Below, piece by piece: positions 27,900 through 38,699 of a stretch of 64,000 bases of DNA. This DNA is from Strongyloides papillosus (Eukaryota > Nematoda > Chromadorea > Rhabditida > Strongyloididae): assembly GCA_005656395.1 (NCBI GenBank), contig SRSI01000037.1:372001-436000 (forward strand), in the 5' to 3' direction. The notes beneath the pieces are model-generated. The model had not been told where the DNA came from, searched no databases, and saw only the letters and a list, made by a program, of their open reading frames with translations. How positions within the stretch are numbered: position 1 is the first letter of the stretch; each line of letters begins with the position of its first letter. The position numbers and the translations under genes were made by a program.

Positions 27900-28247
27900 T
27901 CCCTTTTTGGTGATATGTTTACTGATGCATGATCAGAAAAGAATGACATTTCAACAACTTTAATTAATTCTTCATGTTTACCCAAACAATGGCATGAAGT
28001 TAAAAAATCGAATTTTGATACATAAAATTTATGAAAGTGTTCTGAAAGTTATCTATCGTTTTTACCATTACCATCTCAATAAATGGTAAAAATTCAAGTT
28101 TATGATGAATTTGTTGATTTCTTCACAAAAGTAAAACATCAAAACTATTCAATTTCACTGGAAGCAGTAGATTTAATGCTTAAGATTGATGATATTGACG
28201 GAACAGAATGTTATATTTTAATGATGGAGATGAATGAAATTGATTAA
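27900..28247 (+). pseudogene. Possible decayed gene fragment
   Basis: One frame from about 27908 reads like real protein but is broken by four in-frame stops (GDMFTDA, SEKNDISTTLINSSCL, PKQWHEVKKSNFDT, KCSESYLSFLPLPSQ). After the last stop it continues as an uninterrupted 54-codon frame from ATG 28083 (MVKIQVYDEFVDFFTKVKHQ) to 28247. The pattern suggests a dead gene. The family is unknown, and an AT-rich chance frame cannot be excluded. Confidence 0.3.
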
Positions 28248-29147
28248 GATGCTGCATTTAAAATCTTTCATAAGGGATATTCTAATATGTAATACGTTTT
28301 TCTATCATCAATTTGCATACTTTGTAGAGATTGTCTTTTAAGGTTTAAGTTTAATATTCTATCATATAAAAGTAAAAATTTATTGGTATTATTACACTAA
28401 AATATATTACAATAAAATAAGGGAAAAATTGTTATACAATAATGTAAAGAAAACGTGTCATATAATAAAATGAAATAAGCAATGTAATGTAAATTAGTGA
28501 ATAAATATGTGACAATATTAATCTTATATAGGCAAAAGATTAACTATGTCACAGGTATAAGCTGATTGATGGGTCAATCGTCACTTAAATCTTTTGAAGA
28601 TATTTATGATTCCGTTGTTTTTTTACAATTAACTTTTTCTCTATTGTAAATGATAATTGTATTTATGTATTGTATTATATCGTAATTAATTTCTTTGTAA
28701 CATTTCACTAAATTAGAGTTTATCAATAAAGTAAAGTTAACAATTGATCTATTCTGTTAATTCCTTTACGTACTTTGAGATTTACTTTGAGATTCTCTTT
28801 CAAAGTTGCTTGTATTCAGAATTTATTACTTTACATGCACCAAGACAGAATTGGAAAGTAATGGCTGAAAAACATATCATCAGCAAAGTTAATATAGATT
28901 TCATGTATTATTGGTTAAAGAAGTATACAATGATATAAGTCATTACATTATATATATAACTTTTTTCAAAATATACTGGATTTTATTTGGTATGTTATTT
29001 TCTTAAGCATATTCAAATTATAAATGATTAGACGATTCACCAACAAAAATATTAGCGAATTGCATGAAATTTGCTTATTTTTCCACAATATAAACAAATT
29101 TAATTAATGTTTAACAAATGTTTTTTTCACTTTAAATATTTACTAAC
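28248..29147. other. Intergenic, no gene seen
   Basis: AT-rich DNA. The 64-codon frame at 28744 has no support beyond being open. Confidence 0.45.
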
Positions 29148-30253
29148 ATGTCTCAAGAAAGTGGAGATGGGACCATTGTTTTTAGAGAATGGTCAACCTC
29201 CCCATTAAAACAGAAGAGTGGGGAGGAACTAACAAAAATAAAGATGGAGTGTGAGAAAGAGGTACCTGACTTTGAATGCCTCAAGGATAACCTCCAAATA
29301 CAAAATAGATCAATGGAAGAAGGTAGTAGGACAATGGAATCTAGGGGTGAGTCATATGTTGGAATTATACTGAGATTAAAAACTATGTAACCCGTGACAA
29401 ATACAAGGTTAGTTTTAAAATTTTAATTACAATAATAGTTTTTTAGAAGATTATAGATTTGGTTGAAAGTGATGAGGTTACAAGAGAGTCTTTTGAGTCT
29501 CTCATTGAAATGAATGAGTCTTTGAAGAAGGATATACAAAGACTGGAACTGGGAATGGAAATACCATCCAGCAATATAGACTCAATTTGTGCTGGAAATC
29601 CTGTAAACAATAAACCGGAAATGCTGAAAATTCAAGAGAACTCAACATCCACCACCCGCCTCTCCAAGATCAAATAAGTAGCGAGAAGTATTGGGAGAGA
29701 GTTCTCATTTGCTTTATTTGATGAAGAAACTTTCAAAAGTGGAGTACCTAAAATAGCTTGTATACGTATAATGGATCATAAATTTTTCCAAAAGATTCCA
29801 TATCAATATGTTTATTCTTTAGAAAATAAAAGAGCAATGTATAAACTCAAAAAAGGAATATTAAGCAAAATAATAGGAAGTGATACTACGCTAAATGAAC
29901 AAGAATTTAATGAAAACGATCTAAAAATATATTGTATTCTTAAATTTTTGGAAGTAAGATCATGGAAAATGAGAAATTTAACGAATAAATTAAAAGATTT
30001 AAATAAAAATATATTAAATGGTATGTCAGGTTTAGAATACACATTTAGAAAATCCTTGTACGAATATGTAAGAATAGGAATTGCTAAAATGGGATGTCAT
30101 TATTGGACTGATAGCCAAAATGAACATTTTATTTCACGTGTTTTATTAATCATTATAACTTACAAAGAATTTAATGACCATGGAAGCTTTGTAACCGGAT
30201 TTATAAATTCGTTTAACCTCTTCAGGGACATTGGCACATATGTGTACGTTTAG
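29148..30253 (+). pseudogene. Broken gene of unknown family, three coding blocks
   Basis: Three protein-like blocks follow one another: 29148-29390 (acidic, Glu/Lys-rich), 29443-29677 (IIDLVESDEVTRESF..., coiled-coil-like) and about 29678-30253 (REFSFALFDEETF, IACIRIMDHKFF, FLEVRSWKMRNLTNKL, KMGCHYWT). A GT..AG intron of 39 bp ends at about 29446. Block 1 ends in a stop, but another frame of the same DNA reads NYTEIKNYVTRDKYK into that intron, implying a frameshift. Blocks 2 and 3 share a frame but are separated by a TAA at 29675. This looks like one gene inactivated by a frameshift and a nonsense change; missed small introns are the alternative. I do not recognise the family. Confidence 0.45.
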
Positions 30254-30264
30254 TTTGCTTTTTC

Positions 30265-32400
30265 TATACCAAAAAGAAATAAGGAAAAAAAATTTGTCTC
30301 CCACATAACTTTCTTCAAATTCAACCGATTTGTATGGGTAAATAGCCAAAAGATGTGTTTTTTTCTAACTTAGTGGGGAAGATAAGTCATAGAAGTTTTT
30401 GGGCCACAATTGGCCATGTTATCTTTAAAAAACATCGTTTTTTTTGGCCTTTTTTAGCATGAATTTGACCAGGGGTAAACGTTATTTCAAAATATATAAT
30501 ATAAAATAGTTTATATACCATTCGAAAGGTCTACTACCAGAATAGGGGGAAACACAATTCTATTGAATTGTATTAAAAATTGGCTGAGCTATGGTCCAAA
30601 GAGTGGTGACCATTTTAAAAAAATTATTAAAAAGTTAAATAGGTATAACTTAGTCATAACTTAATAAAATGAAACAAAATAGTATCTGTTATATAGATGT
30701 AAGTCTAACTTAAAAAAAAAGTATCTAACGAAGTTTTTAGCTTAACAAAGAGAGGAGTTATATTAATTGAATGTCAACTTTTTTACTTTTTTTTCATTTT
30801 TTTCACAAAAATCAATTTTGTCTTCAGCATAACTTTCCTCAAATTTAATCAATTTTTACGGTTAAGTAATGATTAGATGTGTTGTGTTCTAACTTAGTGC
30901 GGAAAATGGGTCTTAAAACTTTTAGTCCATAAATGGCCAAGTTATGTTTAAAAAATACCACATTTTTGGACAATTTTTTGCATAGTTTTGTACAGAGAAT
31001 AACTTTCTTCAAAGTCTATGAAATAAATTGTTTTTTTTTATCGTTAAACAGATTAAAGTCTGGAACCCTGGGGAAACACAATACGATAGAAATATATGAA
31101 AAACTAGCGAAGTTATGGACCCAAGAATAGTCATAATTTTTTAAATAAAAACAAAAAATTTTTAATGCTATATATTAATGAAAAGTTGTTTTAAATAAAT
31201 AAATCCAAAGTATCATATAGATCTATGTCTAACTTTAAAAATAAAACTACAACGAATTATATTCATTAACAACATAAAGAGTTATACTTATTTAGGTGTC
31301 AATTTTTCCGCTTTTTCTTCATCTTTTTCACAAAAATCAATTTTGTGATTGACATAACATTCTTCAAACTTAATCAATTTTTATGATTAAGTAGTCATTA
31401 GATGTATTTTTTTTGTAACTTAGTGGGGAAAACGGTCTTTGGAAATGTTGGTTCATAACAGGCCATGTTATTTTTAAAAAACATCATCTTTTTAATCACT
31501 TTTTTGTGTAGTTAAGTCTTTCAAAGAAACTTTTGTGAAAGTAAGTGAAATGTTATAACTTATGACTTTTTTGAAGGTAGGAGTCAGGAATAAAGGGGAA
31601 ACATAGCGGCATTAAGATTGATAAAGATTCTCTCAAGTTATGGATCAATAAGTGACGACTACTTTTTTGGTAAAAAATAAAAAGTTAAATAGCTATTACT
31701 TAATGGAAACTTCATAAAATTAAGTAGCATGCTTTCTTTTATGTAAATTAAAGTCTAACTCAAAAAATGAGACTGTTGCGAAGTTTACAGCTTATAAAGA
31801 AAACGATTTATATCAATTTTAGTGTCATTTTTTTTGCTTTTTTCTATTTTTTTTTTGCAAAAATCTATTTTGTTTCAGACATAACTCTTTTTAAACTAGA
31901 TCATTTATTATGATTAAATAGTCATCAAATGTATTTTTTTCTAACTTAAAGGGAAAAACAAGTCACAAAACTTTTAGTCCACAATTGACCAAGTTATGTT
32001 AAAAAATATTACTTTTTGGTATAGTTTTTCTCTTTCAAATAACTTTTGTAAAAAGAATTAAAATTTTATGTTTTATGATTTATTTAAAATGTACGAGTAT
32101 GAAATTGACAGGGAAACTGAGTATTTAAAAGATTAATTAAAGATAAATCAAATTATTGACCTCACATAAACATGATAATAACCTTAAAATTTTATGTACC
32201 CTTTTTAAAAATTACAAGACTTATATAAAATATAATAAGATACTAATTTAAATAATATTTAAAATTCATATTCAAAATATATCAATTACTTTATTTAAAT
32301 TTCATTTATATCAGGACCAAAAAGTGATAACCACTTTTTTAGTAAACATTAAAATTTTCTCATGTTACAACTTTATCAAAGTTGTTTAAAGAAAAAAATA
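30265..32400 (+). repeat. Divergent tandem satellite, unit about 525 bp, about four copies
   Basis: A recurring block reads roughly: caaaaatCaattTTgt..., aaacTTaatCaatttttAtG, gTTAAgTAgtcaTtaGATGT, tCTAACTTAgtgGGGAAaa, then CCAtgTTATgTTTAAAAAAcat. The anchor AACTTAG starts at 30367, 30891, 31417 and 31943 (last one AACTTAA), so the spacing is 524-526 bp. Copies are clearly diverged. There is no long open frame. The array begins right after the broken gene at 30253 and fades after about 32.4 kb. Confidence 0.75.
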
Positions 32401-33530
32401 TTAAATTTAGTACATATAAATAAAGACTGGCAAAAAATATAAAAACTATAACGAAGTTTGTAGATTAAAAACGACAGAAGTTATTTCTAGATATTAATTA
32501 CTTTGATTTTTCTTTATTTATATATTTGTAAAATAAAAGTAAATATGTAGTTAATAGAGCAACCATATTAAATTGTTTATACCAATTTCAAAAATATGAT
32601 GAATAGTCACTTAAATTGTTACTTGGAATGATTCGAATTTTAATTTTTATTCACTTTTTAGATAATAAATGAGATTCTTTTTGTTGGGTAGACTTTTTTT
32701 AACTAAACAGTTTCAATAAATGTAAACGTTATGAAATGATTCTCAAACTCAGAAATATTTTATAACAATGTATTTTCGGTTATTTTATATCTTCAGAAAT
32801 GTATAATTTAATGAAACAATTTTATACGCATACTTTGATTAACAATTTAGTATAAAAATGCTTTAGTAAAAATTTTGCTCTGCGGACCAGCTATGACCTG
32901 CCGAAGGCGGGTCTAAGGCTGGTTTATTAAAATTATTTTAGGAGAAAATTAAGCGCGAATTTTTCGGAAAACTATTCACTACAAAATTTCTCAAGGTTTT
33001 AATTTTTTTTAAATTTTTTAGTTGTTTTCAATATATAATAAACAAATGACAATAAAAAAAATAAATAAAATAAACGTTTTTCGCTTTAAAAATTCGTCCC
33101 TGAAGAGGTTAATAAACGAAAAAATTCACTTATTAATAAAGCTGAAAAAATTAACGACGATATTAACCCCTAAGGTACCAACATATTATTTATAACCCGA
33201 AACCCTGACATCTCAAAAAATGTGACTATACATAAATATATGAGTATTAGTTAATAAATCTTTAAATAAAAAAACTTATCAATTAGTACTGTGTAATATG
33301 AAAAAAAAACATACAAATGTAGCAATTAAAATAATTTTAAGGAAATTATCGTTTTTAAAGAGTATAATATGAAAGACAAATTGACTTTGTCAGCCATCAG
33401 CTTCTGGCTCGTGGTCATATTGAAAATAAACTTATAATTTTATTATATAATAATAAGACAATTATCTTACAATTTTAACGATATATATATTAATTATTTA
33501 TATTAAAATTTATATGTTATGTAAATTTTG
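32401..33530. other. Intergenic, no gene seen
   Basis: AT-rich DNA. A short GC-richer patch at about 32880-32935 (GCGGACCAGC, GCCGAAGGCGGGTC) stands out but matches no feature I recognise. Confidence 0.4.
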
Positions 33531-33989
33531 GGAGAGGGGACATTCGCTTGTCCATGGGTAAGCGAAACAGCATTTTTTTTGTTACAACTTGTCCATTAGG
33601 CAAGCGAGATGGCTTTTTTTTGTAACATACAAAATGTGGACAAGCGAAAAGGCATTTTTCTTATTTTGTATTAACATAGTTTCATTGTGTAGCTAGCCAT
33701 TTTTTATGATTTTTTCGAAGAATGTACACCAGTTTCATACATTTTCCTATAAAACTATAGCATTGCATTCCGGAAGAATTGCGCTGCTGTCATAAATCAC
33801 CGCATATAGGAAATGGATATAGATAGTCTACGAATAGAACTTGAAAAAATTTGCTTACCCAAATTTTGTGTAAAAAAAAGTTTATATCATTTCGCTTGTC
33901 TATTAGTAACCCATGGGTAAGCGAAATGGCATTTTAAAAAAATGGAAAAATTATGGGTAACCATGGACAAGCGAATGTCCACCGTCTCC
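33531..33989. mobile_element. MITE-like element with 27-29 bp terminal inverted repeats
   Basis: The left end 33531-33557 and the right end 33961-33989 are inverted copies: both contain GGACATTCGCTTGTCCATGG behind a GGAGA start. Inside, the phrase (g)gcaAGCGAAatGGCatTTTT recurs at least four times near both ends, so the element has subterminal direct repeats. It is about 459 bp and has no coding capacity. The target duplication is unclear. Confidence 0.6.
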
Positions 33990-34660
33990 GGATCGATCCG
34001 TATAAGTATCCGTGGATACTTGTAAATTTTAAAACTTAAAAAATATAATACGTAAAAATTTAATTATATGGTAACAAATTACTTAAAATTCTTTTGCTCA
34101 TTCTGATATTTAAAAAGATATCAGAAAAATTCTTAATTAAACTTTTAAAAATTTTTATAATATATAAAATTAATAACAAATATTAAAATTATATATAATT
34201 AAATAATTAATAACATAATATTAAAATTAAACTGTAAGAAAACAATAAACATTTTTTAAAAATAAAAATTTATTAGTAATTTACTATTAATATTGAAATA
34301 GTTAATAAGTTATCAACAATAATAATATAATTAATAATATTAAAAAAAATATTTATATATTTTAACAATATATTAATAATAATATTATAATTAATATTAA
34401 TTATGAGACTTATTACAGTGCTATAAAAACATAAATTAATTCCTTGATCTTTCTGATCAATAGATCGTGATAAGAATATCACAATTATCCACTCTTTACA
34501 TACATGTCTTATTTTTTTAAGCTGCATTGTAGTTTAACATTTGACGGCAATTTTTACTATTCATGGATATATCCGGATCTGATTCGCGTCCGCTCCGAAA
34601 CACTTTCTAAGTTTTTTTTGAGTATCCGATCCGCTCCGCTCCGGATCTCTGTACTATTAT
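33990..34660. repeat. Possible second small inverted-repeat element next to the MITE
   Basis: Near 33988 the sequence CCGGATCGATCCGTATAAGTATCCG, and near 34622-34648 the sequence GTATCCGATCCGCTCCGCT then CCGGATC, look like imperfect inverted ends rich in GATCCG boxes. The interior is AT-rich and non-coding (the open frame at 34273 is low-complexity). Weak call. Confidence 0.3.
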
Positions 34661-35183
34661 ACACTAAATAATAAATGCGTAGTAATAAATATTGTAAAAA
34701 ACAACAATACTTTGTATTTGAAAATTTCATTCACCAAGAATTGTTAAAATAAACACAATTTACAATGGTGTTAGTTTTTTTTTGTTTAATTGAATCATTG
34801 AAAACTTAGACAATTCTATACTTAATTATTGTCAAATGTTTTTATAATTAACAGAATACACAATACTATGTTAAAACAATAATTTTTTATTCTCATTTTT
34901 ATCTTTATTTGCATTACATATAATGTATTTATTACATAAAAACTTCATTTGGGAAATGTTATGCTTTACTAATGTAACAATAGAAGTTAATGTTTTGCTT
35001 GTTTTATTCAAGGCTTAAAAACTCATAAATTTACAGTATCTTTGGAAAATTAAGTTAATTGTTGAAAACACTTTGCCTTAAATTACTCAAAAAAATAAAT
35101 CAATAGAGCTATAAACAAGATAAAATAACAAAAACTAAAAATGAAAGTATTTATTTGAATAGTAAACATTCAATAATGAAGCA

Positions 35184-35357
35184 TTAAGGTCCATTCCTTT
35201 TTCCCTGATTTGTATTTCCACCTGGATGACTTGCTCTAGTCTCCTTAAAAGTCGTTTTTGCACCTTTTTTTTGTGGATTGTTGTCACATGATTTTGCTCC
35301 AAATACTGATAATGAGAGTACAGCAATTACAGCAAAGAAATAGATGTTGAAATTCAT
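35184..35357 (-). CDS. Small secreted basic peptide, unknown
   Basis: A 57-residue protein with a clear signal peptide (MNFNIYFFAVIAVLSLSVFG, cleaved near AKSC) and a mature part rich in Lys, Asn, Gly and Arg with one cysteine, ending GKRNGP. I start at the methionine just before the hydrophobic stretch (35357); 12 upstream codons would bury the signal peptide. A TATA-like ATTTATATAATTTTTAG lies about 50 bp upstream. Function is unknown; such peptides are common in parasitic nematode secretomes. It lies about 230 bp outside the left palindrome arm. Confidence 0.5.
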   Translation of the reverse strand: MNFNIYFFAVIAVLSLSVFGAKSCDNNPQKKGAKTTFKETRASHPGGNTNQGKRNGP

Positions 35358-35688
35358 TTTAAGTTTTTGAAAACTTTGAAAGTATGATATCAATGGAAAA
35401 TTTCCCTAATTTATATAATTTTTAGATCATTATAAATGCGAATACTAATGAATGAAATTTTTTATGATAATTAAATTCATATAATTTGATATGGAAAATG
35501 AACACGTTTCTTAGTGATACTGAAAATTATGTTAAATTAAAGCAAAATTTATGAATTTTTATGATCATCCAAATTATTTTATAAATAAATAAAAAATGAT
35601 TATATATGAAAATATTCTGTTATTATTTATTATTCAAAGGCAATTAAAAATATAATATCGCAACATAAAATATTCAGCTGGTCTCTGA

Positions 35689-36588
35689 TTATTCTTTCAA
35701 ATTATCTGCAGTTTCATCAGACAATTTTCTCGATGGATCGAACATACAGCTAAGAGTAACAATTAATTTAGTTTCACTAATTCCACGACCAATATAGTTA
35801 CTTAATTTCGATATCATTTGTCCGTATTCTCTATCTTTGAGTTTTTCTTCCATTGTACTTACATCTTCATTGATTGAACTTAATTTCCAATGTTTCACGG
35901 CATCAAAAATTAGTAGCGAATTTAAGGGCAAATAATAATTTAATTGACCGTCAGCTTTTTTCAGGCGATGTAGTATTAGAAAAAACAAAAGAATTTGTGT
36001 AATTTTAAGCTTTCATAGTCAAAGTTTCATTAACAATAGGTAGAGTTCTACTGTGTTCTTTACGTAATTCTTTAACATCATTTAAAGTCTATAAAATATT
36101 AATTTAAAAAAATAAATAAATTCCTTACTTTATTTATATATCTAATTAAATAATCAGATCTTGTTGTAGTGGTACTTGTTGTTGTAGACGTTGCAGTAGA
36201 TGTTGGTTTTTTATTTGAAGATGTTTTAGTTGTAAATAGTCTGGTTGTAGTTTTTACTTGTGAAACTCTTCTTATTGTTCTTGTTTGTGGTCAATACATT
36301 CTCCGTGTGGTTTTCTTTATTGTTTTTTTACAGTTTTTTTAACTTTTTTCGTCCACCACTTTCACTAGCTTGTCGTTTTTGTAGATAATTAGTTTCACTA
36401 TTTTCAGTCAATAAATTAATCGTAGAATCTTGTCTAATATTATTTTTTAATGAATAAGATAAATCATTTTCAACTAAATTTGATAATTCAGTATCGCTAC
36501 TTCTTATATTATTTTCGTATGCTTGATGTTGATAAAATAAAATAGATAAAATAATAAATGTGATGTGACAACTGCCAAAGAGTGGTAT
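35689..36588 (-). pseudogene. Degenerate secreted mucin-like protein gene (left copy)
   Basis: Mirror copy of the pseudogene at 59972-60871. Read on the minus strand it starts with a signal-like hydrophobic stretch (ITFIILSILFYQHQAYE) lacking an ATG, then NIRSSDTELSNLVEND, a KRQAS junction, a Thr/Ser-rich stretch (TSTATSTTTSTTTTRSDY), an intron-like gap of about 42 bp, LNDVKELRKEHSRTLPIVNETL, and a 99-codon end (ADGQLNYYLPLNSLLIFD...). At least two stops and two frame changes break it. The same lesions are in both arms. Family unknown. Confidence 0.6.
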
Positions 36589-37502
36589 TTAATTTAAAAT
36601 TTTAAAAAAACTTTTATTGTTTCTTTTGTTTACTTAATATCGATAACTTTTTTTTTTGATTATTAGAAAGCAAATTTGTTTATTTTATTATAGGGAAGAT
36701 GTAAAAAAACAATAAAATTTCCTTATTAAAAAAATGTTGAACTATGAATTAAAAATACAAAATAAGTAATTAAAAATATTACTATAATTTTTTAATAGAT
36801 TAAAATTATTTTACAAATTACTACAAATTATATTTAATAATCATTTGAAAAAGCTTTGATGATTCACAGCTTGACTTAGTACAAGGTTAAAGTCGTATTA
36901 TTTTCTCCTACGTTGTTTACTTTGCATTTATTATATAAATACAAAGCTAATTTTTCATATGGACCATTTATTTTATCAATATTCTGCTATATTTGTACAA
37001 ATTATAACTTTTTTTAAATACTGATTACTTTTATCAATAGTATTTTTTGGCAAAACAAAGAATATATTCTTATATACTTTCGTGCGTTGAATTCGAATAC
37101 GATCGTTAAAATATATTAAAGTAACAAAAATTAATGTATTTGAATTGGCTACTTAAAGCATCACATATATAAATTATTCCAGAAAGCAATAAAAATAAAA
37201 AATTCTAATGTTAAGATATTTCTCATTAAAAAGTTTTTTATAATTTAATTTAATATTCATAGGAAATTATAAAAATTATGTATACCAGCTTTTATTTTAA
37301 AGAAAAATACAAAACGTTATAATTTCTAAGATAAGATTTAATAAAACTTATAACAATATTTTACAGTTTCGTAAATCATGAGAACATTTCAAACAGTATG
37401 ATTTTTAATAAATTTAGATTACACTTTTAAAAAAAATATGAGTAAATTAGAACATTTATTAAAAAAAGAATTATAAAGTATTTAATTAATAAAGGCAAAA
37501 AG
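36589..37502. other. Arm DNA without a gene
   Basis: AT-rich DNA between the pseudogene and the 5S gene, repeated in the other arm at 59058-59971. No RNA gene or frame recognised. Confidence 0.5.
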
Positions 37503-37506
37503 ACTT

Positions 37507-37938
37507 CGTAATGGGTTGCCAATCTAGGTAATGACAACTTAGATAAGGTTTTATTTAATAATATAGGTACAACAGAATGAAAATATATATAGTTATCAGT
37601 TATTTATTAGTACTATTTCCTTCTTCTTTAGTTCCAGGCCTTGTAGACTCCGAACTGCAATGACCACTACTGTAGCTCCAACATCTGGCGACTGCTAACT
37701 GACAATCACTGATAGCAACTACTGACGGCCACTGACAATCACTACTCCTGAGTCCCTGATCTACTTCCTTTTATATTCTACTAGATTTCGCAATTATTGC
37801 GAAATAAAAATATTTTTATTTTCGACTTCTAATTTCTAGAAGCTTCTATCATAATATTTTTGTTTTTGACTTTTTAGCTTCTAGAAGTTTCCATTATTTT
37901 TATTTTCAGCCTCTTGGCTTCTAGGAGTTTCCATTACA
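37507..37938 (-). repeat. LTR (3' copy in coding sense)
   Basis: 432 bp, same length as its partner. Differences seen: T versus C in GACAA(T/C)CAC and C versus T in ACTT(C/T)CTTTT. It contains repeated TTCTAGAAG/CTTCTAGAAG motifs and GCAATTATTGCG. Confidence 0.95.
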
Positions 37939-37951
37939 TCTCCCTTCCTTT
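37939..37951 (-). other. Polypurine tract of the retrotransposon
   Basis: In coding sense AAAGGAAGGGAGA directly abuts the TGTAATGG start of the 3' LTR, the position expected for the primer of plus-strand DNA synthesis. Confidence 0.85.
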
Positions 37952-38699
37952 AGAAAATTCATTGTCCTCAATGACCGTAATTGTCGTGCTTTAAGGGATG
38001 TTATTGACGTAAATTCCGCAACATTTCCTTTCGGAGCCACGCTTTGTACCTTCAATCAATCTAAATGGATCTCCTTCTAAGGATATCAGTTGGGAGTCTC
38101 GTTAAGGCTTTTATGTATCTCTCATAAACTACATAATTTCATAATATCACTATATAAGGGTCGAAAACAGCTCGTTTTTGTTAATATTTTCAAATACCGC
38201 GTACTTTCTTGTACTTTTGTTTATTTCATACTTGTTTTCGGGAAATTGTTGTTTATTAAAGTTTATTTTATAATTATTTGTTTATTAATTGTACTTTATA
38301 AGGAAATTCATTTAAATGTTTTCGCTTCAGAACTTTTAGTGGCATCCTGTGTACCATGTATTATTAAAAATAATCTCGTGATTTTTTTTCTGTTTATCTC
38401 CTTGATTTGTTGTCCTTTTCATGCTTTTTCATTGACATTTTTTCAGTTGTCGTTGACATGTGGATATTCTGGGATTTTTGATATAAATATTTTTGTCTTT
38501 CAGTTTTTTTTTGTTTTTTCTTTAGTCAAAATCAGACTTTTGATTTCTCACGTATTCCATTGTTTATGTTGAGGTATTTAAGTTTGTAGATTTTTCGTAT
38601 TCGTGTAATCATTGTATTTTACTATCAATTTTTTCCATTTCTTCTATGTAGTTCCTTTTAAAATTGTAAGTTTATAATAAAATTTCCCTTTTTCCTTAA

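Noticed and set aside
30265..32400. CRISPR-like array
   Set aside because: Units are about 525 bp, diverged, and lack short repeats with unique spacers; the organism is a eukaryote.
35135..35326. 63-codon frame overlapping the small secreted peptide gene
   Set aside because: Other frame of the same DNA; lacks a signal peptide and has no better evidence than the 57-residue reading.
38090..38572. 160-codon plus-strand hydrophobic frame
   Set aside because: Antisense to the non-coding 3' part of the retrotransposon, T-rich; not a membrane protein gene I can support.
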